Origin: Streptomyces tsukubensis
GTDB taxonomy: Bacteria > Actinomycetota > Actinomycetes > Streptomycetales > Streptomycetaceae
DNA length: 64,000 nucleotides
Reading direction: 5' to 3'
Assembly (NCBI RefSeq): GCF_009296025.1
Contig: NZ_CP045178.1
Location: 5,208,001-5,272,000, forward strand
Both the position numbers and the translations under genes were made by a program. The notes beneath the pieces were generated by a model. It saw nothing but the letters and a program-made list of their open reading frames with translations, did not search any database and was not told the origin of the DNA. Below, piece by piece: positions 1 to 8,066 of the stretch; within the stretch, counting starts at the first letter, position 1, and the number at the start of each line of letters is the position of its first letter.

Positions 1-337
1 ACGCCGTCTCCGACGTGAAACGGTCGCCCGTCAACTGCATGCCGTCACCCGAGTCGCCGGCGAACCGGATGATCACCCGGTCCAGCTTGCGGACCTCTTT
101 GCCGCCCGCGGTGCCGTCGGCGGAGTCGCCCGCGGTGTCGTGTGCGGTGCCGTTCGCTGTGGTGTCCGCCGCGCCGTCCGCTTTGTCGCCCACGCCCGGG
201 TTCTCCGACGCCGCCGTGGACCGCCGCTCGCCGCCGACGGCTCCGTCGGGGTGTTCGCCACCGACAGCTCCATCGGCCTGTTCGTCGACGACAGCTCCGT
301 CGGCCTGCTCGGCTGGACTACTGACCTGGCTGGTCAC
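1..337 (-). CDS. korA: 2-oxoacid:ferredoxin oxidoreductase alpha subunit (KorA), N-terminal part
   Basis: Partial gene; the C-terminal end lies beyond base 1. On the minus strand a GTG at 337 follows a GGAGGT ribosome site at 8 nt spacing. The first ~75 residues are a low-complexity acidic/Ala/Gly leader with repeated DGAV(V/G)(D/G)E-like units. Then comes the family N-terminus LDRVIIRFAGDSGDGMQLTG, the start of the gamma-type domain of 2-oxoglutarate/pyruvate:ferredoxin oxidoreductases. The enzyme oxidatively decarboxylates a 2-oxoacid with CoA and reduces ferredoxin; a beta subunit (KorB) is normally the next gene and would lie outside the window. Family assignment comes from the RFAGDSGDGMQLTG block. 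Substrate preference (2-oxoglutarate versus pyruvate) is inference. Confidence 0.85.
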   Translation of the reverse strand, partial: MTSQVSSPAEQADGAVVDEQADGAVGGEHPDGAVGGERRSTAASENPGVGDKADGAADTTANGTAHDTAGDSADGTAGGKEVRKLDRVIIRFAGDSGDGMQLTGDRFTSETA

Positions 338-785
338 TGAACTGGACCTCCTGTCGAGGCAGTGTCTTCTCCCCGCCCTGCGGCGGGGGCAGTGCGAATC
401 CGCCGGGCGGACCGGCAGTCCCTGGCCCACCCTACGTCGGTAAGGGTTCCCTTCCTGTGATCGTTCTTATCCATGACCCCTTGATAAGACAGCTCTATGT
501 CCAGAATTGTCACCCTTCCGAACCCCCTCGCCGTGTCTCTTTCGGGCGCACCCGCCTCATCCTTTAGATCTAGGGCTGTGGGCGGTAGGGGGCGGGGACG
601 AGGGCGGGGGTGAGCGGGGAGGGCCCGAGGCGTTCAGAGCGCCAGGCTCATCAGAGGCGCCAGGTGCGCCAGAGGTGCACGGGGCGCCAGAGGTGCACGG
701 GACAGCAGAGGTGCAAGGCCCGGTAGAGGTGGGGGAGAGGGCGAGGGGGCCCCGAGGTGCCCGCACGAGGACCCGGGACGACGTC

Positions 786-827
786 AAGGAGACCCGAGGC
801 GCCCGCAAGGAGACCCGAGGCGCCCGC
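786..827. repeat. Perfect 21-bp tandem duplication
   Basis: Two identical consecutive 21-bp units begin AAGGAGACCCGAGG, at 786-806 and 807-827. They sit in the non-coding gap between korA and the response regulator gene. Confidence 0.85.
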
Positions 828-889
828 AAGGGGAAGGCGGTAGCCCGACTCCGGTCACCGCACCGGAAGTTGCCCTCGCTGTCCACCTT

Positions 890-936
890 CCGGTGCGGAC
901 CCACCCCGTTCACCACCCGGTGCGGACCCACCCCGT
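890..936. repeat. Direct repeat of CCGGTGCGGACCCACCCCGT
   Basis: The 20-mer occurs at 890-909 and again at 917-936, a 27-bp period, immediately downstream of the response regulator stop codon on the minus strand. Function unknown. Confidence 0.8.
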
Positions 937-965
937 CCACCGGCCGCCCCCTGCCGCCCCGCGCC

Positions 966-1625
966 CTAGGAGTTGAGATACGTCAGTACGGCCAGTACCC
1001 GGCGGTGGTCACCGTCGCTCGGGGACAGCCCCAGCTTCAGGAAGATGTTGCTCACGTGCTTCTCCACCGCCCCGTCGCTGACGACCAGCGCCCGCGCGAT
1101 GGCCGAATTGGTTCTGCCCTCAGCCATCAGCCCGAGCACCTCCCGCTCTCGCGGGGTCAGCCCCGCGAGAACGTCCTGTTTCCGGCTGCGGCCCAGGAGC
1201 TGCGCCACCACCTCGGGGTCCAGCGCCGTCCCGCCGCCCGCCACGCGGACCACCGCGTCGACGAATTCACGGACCTCGGCCACCCGGTCCTTCAGCAGAT
1301 ACCCGACGCCCCTGCTCGAACCGGCCAGCAGCTCCGTCGCGTACTGCTCCTCGACGTACTGGGAGAGCACCAGCACCCCCAGCTCGGGATGGACCTTGCG
1401 CAGCTTCACCGCGGCCCGGACACCCTCGTCGGTGTGGGTCGGCGGCATCCGTACGTCCGCGACCACCACATCGGGCAACTCACCTTGCGCCGCCAGGTCG
1501 TTCACCGTCTTGACCAGTGCCTCACCGTCACCGACCCCCGCGACGACGTCGTGCCCACGGTCGGTAAGAAGCCGGGTCAGGCCCTCCCTGAGCAGCACTG
1601 AATCCTCGGCGATGACCACGCGCAC
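966..1625 (-). CDS. NarL/LuxR-family response regulator
   Basis: 219 aa. The receiver domain starts RVVIAEDSVLLREG, with acidic pair E7/D8, phospho-acceptor D57 in VVVADVRMPP and K112 in YLLKDRV. The C-terminal LuxR-type helix-turn-helix carries LTPREREVLGLMAEGRTNSA and VEKHVSNIFLKLGL. I chose the GTG at 1625 because it has an ideal GGAGGA site 5 nt upstream. An upstream in-frame GTG at 1655 would add 10 residues without a better ribosome site. The gene lies downstream of two histidine kinases of the HisKA_3 class on the same strand, which usually partner NarL-type regulators, so the three likely form one signalling operon. The target is unknown; the divergent nuo operon is the obvious candidate (inference). 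Confidence 0.93.
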   Translation of the reverse strand: MRVVIAEDSVLLREGLTRLLTDRGHDVVAGVGDGEALVKTVNDLAAQGELPDVVVADVRMPPTHTDEGVRAAVKLRKVHPELGVLVLSQYVEEQYATELLAGSSRGVGYLLKDRVAEVREFVDAVVRVAGGGTALDPEVVAQLLGRSRKQDVLAGLTPREREVLGLMAEGRTNSAIARALVVSDGAVEKHVSNIFLKLGLSPSDGDHRRVLAVLTYLNS

Positions 1626-1849
1626 TCTGTCCTCCACGATCCTTGATCCCCCCACAACCAGTCCCCGCCCCGTACTGAGGGCTCCAGCATCCCAGTATCC
1701 GCATCAGGGCGCCGCCCCTCGGAGCAGCCTGTTGCCGACGGCCGGTTCCGGGCGGGGACGGCGGGCACCGGGACAAGGGGGGCCGTCCCGGCCGGGCACA
1801 GCGAAACGGGGCGGCTCCCCGGAGGGGGCCGCCCCACCACTTCGCACTG

Positions 1850-3271
1850 TCAGCGTTCACGCCACGGCAGTTCCGCCGTCACAGTCGTAGGGCCGCCCGT
1901 AGGGGAGTCGACGACGAGGATGCCGTCGACGGCGTCCAGCCGCTCCGCCAGCCCCGCGAGACCGGAACCGGCCGTCACATCGGCGCCGCCCGCGCCGTTG
2001 TCCGTGACCTGGAGCATCAGCCGGGACTCGACCCGCCACACGTCCACGGTCGCGCGGGTCGCCCCCGCGTGCTTGCTGATGTTCTGCAGCAGCTCGGAGA
2101 CGGTGAAGTACGCGATGCCCTCAATGGCCTGCGCGGGCCTGCTGTCGAGCTCCACCTCGACCTGGACCGGAGCGGTGCACCGGGAGGCGACGGAGGACAG
2201 GGCGGCGTCCAGGCCCCGGTCGGTGAGGACCGCGGGGTGGATGCCGCGGGCGAGGTCCCGCAGTTCCTGTAGGGCCGTCTTCACCTCGCCGTGCGCCTCC
2301 TCGACCATGCGCGCAGCGGTGTCCGGGTCCTCGGTCAGCTTCTCCTTCGCGAGCCCCAGGTCCATGGCGAGGGCCACGAGCCTGGCCTGTGCCCCGTCGT
2401 GCAGATCCCGCTCGATCTTGCGGAGGTCGGCGGCGGCCGTGTCCACCACGACACCCCGGTCCGACTCCAGCTCGTCGACGCGGGAGGCGAGCCTGGAGGG
2501 GCTGAGCAGCCCCGCGACCATCACCCGGTCCACCATCGTCATCGCTCGGATGACCCAGGGGGCGGCGAGCGTGATCAGGAACCCCACGAGGCAGGTGATC
2601 GCCAGCTCGAACGGTGTGTCCAGCCGCACGCTGTGCCCCTGGTCGCCGTAGAGCTGGATCCCGCTGGTGCCCGCGTAGGTGGGGAAGACCCAGAACCACA
2701 GCGGGTACGTGAGCATCGCCCAGCCCGTCGTCCACAGGGTGACCGCGACGCTGAACGCGCCGACCGCCCACGGGAAGTGCAGGAGCCCGTAGAGCGCGGC
2801 GCGCCACGACTCGCCGTTGCGCAGGACCGCGCCCACCCAGGACATGGGGGTCCGCCGCTTGGGCCGCAGCGGCTGCGGGGCGTTCACCTCAAGGCCGAGC
2901 AGGGCCCGCGCCCGAAGCCGTTCCACCGAGCCCAGGCCACGGCTGGCCGCCAGACCCAGGGCCAGCAGAGGGACACCGAGGAAGGTGACGAGGAGACCGG
3001 CGCCGAGCGACAGCATGGTGACGGTGAAGGCGAAGATCACGACGCTGATCGGGAGACTCAGCAGCAGATAGCCGAACTCGCCCCAAGTCCGCGCCTCTAT
3101 GGGTGCCCGCAGCGCGGGCGGCAGAAGGTACTGGCGCGGCTCGTCGGGAACCCGCCCACGAAGTCCCGGCCCGCGGTACCCGAGACCGCGGTACTCCGGC
3201 CCCCGGAATCCCGTCTCCTCCCGCTCCGAGCGGGACGGGCGCCCGTACCCCTGTCCGTAATCCGTGGCCAT
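1850..3271 (-). CDS. Sensor histidine kinase, HisKA_3 type (copy 1)
   Basis: 473 aa from the ATG at 3271, which has AAGGACGG upstream. An N-terminal Gly/Tyr/Arg-rich tail of about 50 residues is followed by a membrane sensor domain with about four hydrophobic segments (two around residues 70-125, two around 165-260). The dimerisation/phosphotransfer helix has the phospho-accepting H291 in ERDLHDGAQARLVALAM. The ATPase domain has the N box (ELLQNISKHA), a DNGAGG G1 box and a GLAGLAERL G2-like box. It is closely paralogous to the next upstream kinase (3658-4836); the two are nearly identical through the phosphotransfer helix. Longer in-frame starts exist (ATG at 3358) but lack a good ribosome site. 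It is probably membrane-located and passes phosphate to the downstream regulator. Confidence 0.92.
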   Translation of the reverse strand: MATDYGQGYGRPSRSEREETGFRGPEYRGLGYRGPGLRGRVPDEPRQYLLPPALRAPIEARTWGEFGYLLLSLPISVVIFAFTVTMLSLGAGLLVTFLGVPLLALGLAASRGLGSVERLRARALLGLEVNAPQPLRPKRRTPMSWVGAVLRNGESWRAALYGLLHFPWAVGAFSVAVTLWTTGWAMLTYPLWFWVFPTYAGTSGIQLYGDQGHSVRLDTPFELAITCLVGFLITLAAPWVIRAMTMVDRVMVAGLLSPSRLASRVDELESDRGVVVDTAAADLRKIERDLHDGAQARLVALAMDLGLAKEKLTEDPDTAARMVEEAHGEVKTALQELRDLARGIHPAVLTDRGLDAALSSVASRCTAPVQVEVELDSRPAQAIEGIAYFTVSELLQNISKHAGATRATVDVWRVESRLMLQVTDNGAGGADVTAGSGLAGLAERLDAVDGILVVDSPTGGPTTVTAELPWRER

Positions 3272-3657
3272 CAGTGCCGTCCTTCTGTTCTGCGGATCTG
3301 GCTGCTGTCGTGTGCTGCCGCCCTCATGACGGGCGTCCTCGTCCCGCTCGGCGCCCATATTGCAAGGACCCCTTAGGGACTCGCGCGTCCTGCTCACACG
3401 TCCTACTCAAAGGATGGGCGCGCCCGGCCCAACGGACCATGGAGCGCGTCGGCCTTTCGGGGCGGGGGTTTTCCCTACCCTCATCACCTGCGGCATGCGG
3501 CATGCGGTGGCGTGGACGGTCGTGGCGGTGGGGACGGTCGCCGTGCCGGGGACGGTCGCCGTGCCGGGGGCTGCCGCGGTGCCGGGGGCACGGCAAGGGG
3601 CGGGAAGCCGATGATGGCCATCCCGCCCCTGCCCCGCTTCCGCACCCCCGGAACGCG
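3272..3657. other. 386-bp gap between the two kinase genes, with GC-rich minisatellite
   Basis: Non-coding. At about 3515-3600 it contains a degenerate repeat of GGGGACGGTCGCCGTGCC (two good copies, then decaying units). No clear promoter was recognised. Confidence 0.5.
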
Positions 3658-4836
3658 TTACCGCATGGAGTCCCGGTCCCGCCAGGGCAGTTCCGCCGTG
3701 ATGGTCGTCGGGCCGCCCGCCGGGGACTCGATGACGAAGAGCCCGTCCACCGCGCCCAGGCGGTCCGCGAGGCCCGACATCCCCGTACCGCCGTCCAGGC
3801 TCGCGCCGCCCTGGCCGTCGTCCCCCACCTGAATCAGAAGCCGGTCCTGCGAACGCCACACATCGACCGAGGCGGACCGCGCCCGACTGTGCTTGCTGAC
3901 GTTCTGCAACAGCTCGGAGACGGTGAAGTAGGCGATCCCCTCGATCGCGGCCGCGGGCCTCGCGGGGAGGTCGGCCGTGACCTTCACGGGGACCGTACAG
4001 CGGGAGGCCACGGAAGAAAGCGCCGCGTCCAGGCCCCGGTCGGTGAGGACGGCGGGATGGATACCGCGCGCCAGATCACGCAATTCCTGGAGGGCGAGTT
4101 TCACCTCGCCGTGGGCCTCCTCGACCATCAGCGCGGCCGTCTCGGGGTCCTCCGTCAGCTTCTCTTTTGCCAGGCCCAGCCCCATGGCGAGAGCCACGAG
4201 CCTGGCCTGTGCCCCGTCGTGCAGATCCCGTTCGATCTTGCGCAGATCGGCCGCCGCCGTATCCACGACGATCCCCCGGTCCGACTCCAGCTCCGCGATC
4301 CGCCGCTCCAACTCGTCCGAGGGAGAGAGGAACGTACGGACCATCGCCCGGTCCGCGTTGGTCAACCCCCGCGCGATGAAGGGGAGAACGGGCCAGAGCA
4401 GCAGCAGGGAGACCAGGGTGACGGCGAACGTCAGAATGCCCCAGGGCAGCCGGACGAAGCTGTACAGCACCGTGCGCCAGCCCACCGGGTCCTTCAGGCT
4501 CGCCCACAGCCAGCCGAGGAACCCGCCCTGCCGCCTCGCCGGCATCGGACTCGGCTCGTCCACGTGGACACCGAGCAGCCCCCGTGCCCTCGCCCGCTCC
4601 GCCTTGCCGAGCTGCCGGGCGCCCAGCAGCCCGAACGCCAGCAACGGCAGTCCCACGACCGTCACCGTCAGCCCCAGGCCGATCGACATGACGGTCACCA
4701 CATAGATGAACCCTGCCAAGGTCATCGGCAGGTTGACCAGGAGATGCGCGATCTCCTGCCAGGTGCGCTTCGTGAAGGCGAAGTGCACGGGCGGCGGTCT
4801 GTCGGAGCCCTGCGCGGTGGCGATACGTGCGGTCAT
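3658..4836 (-). CDS. Sensor histidine kinase, HisKA_3 type (copy 2)
   Basis: 392 aa, starting at the ATG at 4836 and ending TAA. It has the same architecture as its neighbour but a shorter N-terminus: a sensor domain with hydrophobic segments at about residues 30-75 and 125-165, the phosphotransfer H206 in ERDLHDGAQ, then an ATPase domain with ELLQNVSKHS and DDGQGG. The stretch IERDLHDGAQARLVALAM is shared with copy 1, and both carry the ARGIHPAVLTDRGLDAALSS block, so the pair arose by tandem duplication. It is the first gene of the kinase-kinase-regulator group and is divergent from nuoA. Whether the two kinases form heterodimers is unknown. Confidence 0.92.
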   Translation of the reverse strand: MTARIATAQGSDRPPPVHFAFTKRTWQEIAHLLVNLPMTLAGFIYVVTVMSIGLGLTVTVVGLPLLAFGLLGARQLGKAERARARGLLGVHVDEPSPMPARRQGGFLGWLWASLKDPVGWRTVLYSFVRLPWGILTFAVTLVSLLLLWPVLPFIARGLTNADRAMVRTFLSPSDELERRIAELESDRGIVVDTAAADLRKIERDLHDGAQARLVALAMGLGLAKEKLTEDPETAALMVEEAHGEVKLALQELRDLARGIHPAVLTDRGLDAALSSVASRCTVPVKVTADLPARPAAAIEGIAYFTVSELLQNVSKHSRARSASVDVWRSQDRLLIQVGDDGQGGASLDGGTGMSGLADRLGAVDGLFVIESPAGGPTTITAELPWRDRDSMR

Positions 4837-4895
4837 GCCCCACAGCCTGCCCGTCCCACGCCCCGCGCGCCATGACGTCCACCGCCCAGTGGTAC

Positions 4896-4909
4896 TGGGG
4901 TTAACCCCA
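4896..4909. promoter_or_regulatory. Perfect 14-bp palindrome TGGGGTTAACCCCA
   Basis: Perfect inverted repeat about 60 bp upstream of the kinase start and just upstream of the putative nuo promoter. Position and symmetry fit a dimeric-regulator operator. The neighbouring NarL-type regulator is a candidate binder; this is inference. Confidence 0.45.
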
Positions 4910-4930
4910 CCCCCGGCCGTACTTTCACAC

Positions 4931-4960
4931 CTGACAAGCTACTTACCTCGTCTTTAGCAG
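4931..4960 (+). promoter_or_regulatory. Possible promoter for the nuo operon
   Basis: CTGACA, an 18-bp spacer, then TAGCAG resembles a housekeeping-sigma promoter. It would give a leader of about 280 nt containing the tandem array. A second TAGACT hexamer lies 10 bp downstream. Confidence 0.3.
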
Positions 4961-5009
4961 GCCCTAGACTCCCGTGCGTACAGATCGTCGAGGAGCCGGT
5001 CCTCGTGGG

Positions 5010-5215
5010 GCCGGGCGGAAAACGGCTCCCTTAGTAGGCGCCGGGACAGGAAACGGCTCCCTTAGTAGGCGCCGGGACAGGAAACGGCTCCCTAGTAGGC
5101 GCCGGGACAGGAAACGGCTCCCTAGGAGGCGCCGGGACGGGAAACGGGGCCCCTATAGGGCCGGGACGGGACGCAGGCCCCTACGGGGCCCGGACAGGAC
5201 ACAGGCCCCTACGGG
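5010..5215. repeat. 30/31-bp tandem repeat array upstream of nuoA
   Basis: Units beginning GCCGGGACAGGAAACGGCTC recur head to tail at about 5010, 5040, 5071, 5101 and 5131. They decay into shorter CCCCTACGGGGC-containing units up to about 5215. Units are 30 bp, one is 31. The array ends 20-30 bp before the nuoA ribosome site, so it would lie in the mRNA leader. There are no unique spacers, so it is not a CRISPR array. Confidence 0.85.
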
Positions 5216-5248
5216 GCCGGGGCAGGAAAGGGAGCGGAGGAAGCGGAC

Positions 5249-5818
5249 GTGCCGGAACCGATCCATGCGACCGACCTGATCCATTCGACCGGGATCACTG
5301 GCATCACCGAGGCCACCGGAATCACCGGAATCACCGGTATCACCGGTATCACCAGGATTTCCGAGGCCACTGGGACCGGGGTCGCCAGTACCGGCGCCGG
5401 GGCGCCCCCTGTGGACAGCGCCCTGTCCCACACCTACGCCCAGTCCTACGGCGACTACTTCCACTCCTACTCGGTCGTCGGCGTCCTCGCCGTCGTCGGC
5501 GTCCTCTTCGTCGCCGTCGCCTTCAGCGCCAACCGGCTCCTGCGCCCCGTCGTACCGACGCCGGAGAAACTCCTCACCTACGAATGCGGTGTCGACCCGG
5601 TCGGCGAGGGCTGGGCCCACACCCAGGTCCGCTACTACGTCTACGCGTTCCTGTACGTGATCTTCGCCGTGGACTCGATCTTTCTCTTCCCCTGGGCGAC
5701 GGTCTTCGCCGCACCCGGATACGGGGCGACCACGCTCGTCGAGATGTTCGTCTTCCTCGGCTTCCTCGCCATCGGTCTGCTGTACGCATGGAAGAAGGGC
5801 GTCCTCACATGGACGTGA
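5249..5818 (+). CDS. nuoA: NADH-quinone oxidoreductase subunit A-like (second nuo cluster)
   Basis: 189 aa, longer than typical NuoA (about 120). GTG start with GGAGG at 8 nt. Residues about 15-36 are a Gly-Ile-Thr repeat encoded by a 9-bp ATCACCGGn minisatellite. Three membrane helices follow (about 73-95, 128-150, 158-180). The family block [12 protein letters not shown] is present with the loop Cys. The acidic motif of helix 2, usually FDVE, reads FAVD here. Membrane arm subunit at the quinone-chamber entrance. It overlaps nuoB by 10 nt. A later start is possible, but no other start has a comparable ribosome site. Confidence 0.88.
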   Translation: MPEPIHATDLIHSTGITGITEATGITGITGITGITRISEATGTGVASTGAGAPPVDSALSHTYAQSYGDYFHSYSVVGVLAVVGVLFVAVAFSANRLLRPVVPTPEKLLTYECGVDPVGEGWAHTQVRYYVYAFLYVIFAVDSIFLFPWATVFAAPGYGATTLVEMFVFLGFLAIGLLYAWKKGVLTWT

Positions 5819-6480
5819 CCACCCCGCACGGGGGCACCCCCGCCCACGAGGGTTCCGAGGCCGGGCCCGGCCCCGTCGACCTGCCCACACCCACACTCTC
5901 CGTGGCGGCCGCCACCGACACCGGCACGCTCGGACCGCTGGCCCGCCTCGCCCCGCAGCCGATGAAGGTGGTCCTCAACTGGGGCCGCCGCTACAGCCTG
6001 TGGGTCTTCAACTTCGGCCTCGCCTGCTGCGCCATCGAGTTCATCGCCGCGTCCATGGCCCGCCACGACTTCATGCGGCTCGGCGTCATCCCCTTCGCAC
6101 CGGGGCCGCGCCAGGCCGACCTGATGGTCGTCTCCGGCACCGTGACCGACAAAATGGCACCCGCGGTGAAACGGCTCCACGAACAGATGCCGGAGCCGAA
6201 GTACGTCATCTCCTTCGGCGCCTGCTCCAACTGCGGCGGCCCGTACTGGGACTCGTACTCCGTGACCAAGGGCGTCGACCAGATCATCCCCGTCGACGTC
6301 TACGTCCCCGGCTGCCCGCCCCGCCCCGAGGCACTGCTCCAGGGCATCCTGAAACTCCAGGAGAAGATCGCCCGTGAAACCCTCGGCGACCGCTACGGCA
6401 ACGGCCGCCGCACCCCGGTGAGCGCCCTGCGCAGCGGCCTCACCACCCCGCCCCCGGCACCAGGGGAGGCCGGCCGGTGA
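5809..6480 (+). CDS. nuoB: NADH-quinone oxidoreductase subunit B
   Basis: 223 aa. The ATG lies inside the last codons of nuoA. After a variable 50-residue N-terminus the NuoB core is intact. The N2 4Fe-4S ligands are all present: the CC pair in [10 protein letters not shown] in GACSNCGG and C in VPGCPPRPE. In complex I this peripheral subunit carries the terminal cluster N2, which reduces quinone together with NuoD, but no nuoD is present here. It overlaps nuoC by 4 nt (GTGA). Confidence 0.95.
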   Translation: MDVTTPHGGTPAHEGSEAGPGPVDLPTPTLSVAAATDTGTLGPLARLAPQPMKVVLNWGRRYSLWVFNFGLACCAIEFIAASMARHDFMRLGVIPFAPGPRQADLMVVSGTVTDKMAPAVKRLHEQMPEPKYVISFGACSNCGGPYWDSYSVTKGVDQIIPVDVYVPGCPPRPEALLQGILKLQEKIARETLGDRYGNGRRTPVSALRSGLTTPPPAPGEAGR

Positions 6481-8066
6481 CCGGCACGACAGGCTGGCTG
6501 CCCACGGGGACCGAGACGCTCTTCGGCCCGGACGCGACAGCCGAGGACTCCTACGGCGTACTCACCGTCGACGTACCCCCCGACCACTGGACCACGGCGC
6601 TGGAAACCGCCAGACGCGACCTCGGCTGCACCTTCTTCGACTGGCTCAGCGCCGTCGACGAACCCGGCACCGGCTTCCGCGTCTGCGCCCACGTGGTCGC
6701 CATCGCCCCCGTCCGACGGCTCCTGCTGCGCACCACCGTCCCGCACTCCGAGCCCGTACTCGCCTCAGCGGTCGATGTCTACGCGGGCGCCGCCTGGCAC
6801 GAGCGCGAGACCCACGAGATGTTCGGCGTCTCCTTCACCGGCCACCCCGCCCTCACACCGTTGCTGCTCCCCGACGGGTTCGAGGGCCACCCGCTGCGCA
6901 AGGACTTCGTCCTGGCCGCGCGGGTCGCGAAGGCATGGCCGGGCGCCAAGGAACCCGGCGAGTCCTCGGCAGGCCACGGTGGACCGAGGCGCCGCCAGAT
7001 GCTGCCGCCGGGCGTACCCGACCCCAACGAATGGGGCCCCCAGAAGGGCCAGCTGCCTCCGGCACCCGCCCGCCCCGCCCGTGGCGGAGCCGCCGGACGC
7101 GGCGCGGCGGCCCGCGGCGCGGCTCCCCGTGACGCGACCGGCGAACGCCCCGCCCGCCGTACCCGGACAGCGGGGGAGGGCTCCGCCTCGCAGTCGGCCA
7201 ACCCCTCCGCGACCTCGGCCGGTATCGCGGCCGGGGGACCCTCGGCCGCCTCCACCACCTCCGCCGATGCTTCCCCCGAGTCCACCCAGGAGGCTTCCGC
7301 CCCGCCCGTCTCGCCCGCCCCGCGCCGCTCCCGCAGCGCGTCGGACGGCTCGGCGACCCAACGGCCGCCGTCGCCGTCGGCCTGGGCAGAAACGGCCGCC
7401 TCGGCACCCAAGCCCAAGGCGGAACCGGTGGGACCGAGCGCGGAACCGGTGGTGGGACCGAGCGCGGAACCGAAGGCAGGGTCGAAGGCGGAACCGAAGG
7501 CGGCGCCGGAGCCCCTGTCCACGGAGCGGCCCCAGCGGGCGGGCGATGACACAACCGCCAACGAGGAGGCCGCCAAGGGGAGCACCGCCAAGGGCAGTCG
7601 GGACACCACAGGCCCCTCCGGCGATGGCCCTTCCGACGGTGGCCCGTCCGACGACGGCTCAGTCGGAGAAGACTCCGTGCCCGCCCCGGCCGACAGGGCG
7701 CCGTCCGCCCGGCAACGCGAGGCCTCCGACGCGCCATGGCACAGCCCGCGACCGGCCTTCGCCCCTGAGACCCCGGCGTCGGAAGCGACGACAGACAACG
7801 AGACCCCCCAGAAGCCGAACAGCGACAAGGACCCCGCCGACAAGGGGGCTGCCAAGGAGGCGACCGCCACCCAGGCGACCGCCGACGAGGCGGTTACGGA
7901 TGAGGCGCCGGCCGCCAACCCGCCCGACACGGACCCACCGACCCACGAACCACCTCGTACACCGGATGCACCGGATGCACCGGATGCACCGGATGCACCG
8001 GACGCATCAGACGCATCAGACGCACCGGATGCACCGGACCACCCCGCCGGAGGCGCCCCCGCATGA
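6477..8066 (+). CDS. nuoC: NADH-quinone oxidoreductase subunit C with very long disordered tail
   Basis: 529 aa; the family is usually about 180-240. GTG start in a GTGA overlap with nuoB. Residues about 20-165 are a recognisable NuoC (30 kDa) domain with [12 protein letters not shown] and [11 protein letters not shown]. From about residue 170 to the end it is low-complexity Ala/Pro/Ser/Glu/Lys with several internal repeats (SAEP/KAEP units near 325-350, then a DAP tripeptide array at about 494-520 from a 9-bp GCACCGGAT-type unit). There is no NuoD (49 kDa) domain in the tail. The ATGA overlap with nuoH indicates translational coupling. Confidence 0.9.
   Translation: MTGTTGWLPTGTETLFGPDATAEDSYGVLTVDVPPDHWTTALETARRDLGCTFFDWLSAVDEPGTGFRVCAHVVAIAPVRRLLLRTTVPHSEPVLASAVDVYAGAAWHERETHEMFGVSFTGHPALTPLLLPDGFEGHPLRKDFVLAARVAKAWPGAKEPGESSAGHGGPRRRQMLPPGVPDPNEWGPQKGQLPPAPARPARGGAAGRGAAARGAAPRDATGERPARRTRTAGEGSASQSANPSATSAGIAAGGPSAASTTSADASPESTQEASAPPVSPAPRRSRSASDGSATQRPPSPSAWAETAASAPKPKAEPVGPSAEPVVGPSAEPKAGSKAEPKAAPEPLSTERPQRAGDDTTANEEAAKGSTAKGSRDTTGPSGDGPSDGGPSDDGSVGEDSVPAPADRAPSARQREASDAPWHSPRPAFAPETPASEATTDNETPQKPNSDKDPADKGAAKEATATQATADEAVTDEAPAANPPDTDPPTHEPPRTPDAPDAPDAPDAPDASDASDAPDAPDHPAGGAPA

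Larger units (their letters stand above)
338..965. other. 628-bp non-coding stretch with short tandem repeats
   Basis: No convincing gene. It holds the upstream region of korA (minus strand) and the 3' side of the response regulator gene. The 600-940 part is repetitive: runs of a degenerate AGGTGCACGGGGCGCC-like unit at about 640-720, a perfect 21-bp tandem duplication at 786-827, and a 27-bp period repeat at 890-936. Open frames here are composition artefacts. Confidence 0.6.
4837..5248. other. 412-bp divergent promoter region between kinase operon and nuoA
   Basis: Holds a 14-bp palindrome (4896-4909), a possible plus-strand promoter (4931-4960) and a 30-bp tandem array (5010 onward). The plus-strand open frame across the array encodes only Arg-rich repeats and is not considered a gene. 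Confidence 0.6.

Noticed and set aside
557..940. Minus-strand open frame of 127 residues upstream of korA
   Set aside because: Repeat-derived Pro/Ser/Arg sequence with no domain or ribosome site.
5010..5215. Tandem array considered as a CRISPR array
   Set aside because: Units are contiguous without unique spacers and no cas genes are near.
4974..5279. Plus-strand open frame across the tandem array (Arg-rich repeats)
   Set aside because: The protein only mirrors the DNA repeat and overlaps the nuoA start; no ribosome site or family.
7000..8066. Possible hidden nuoD in the NuoC tail
   Set aside because: None of the NuoD motifs are visible in the coding frame; the tail is pure low complexity.
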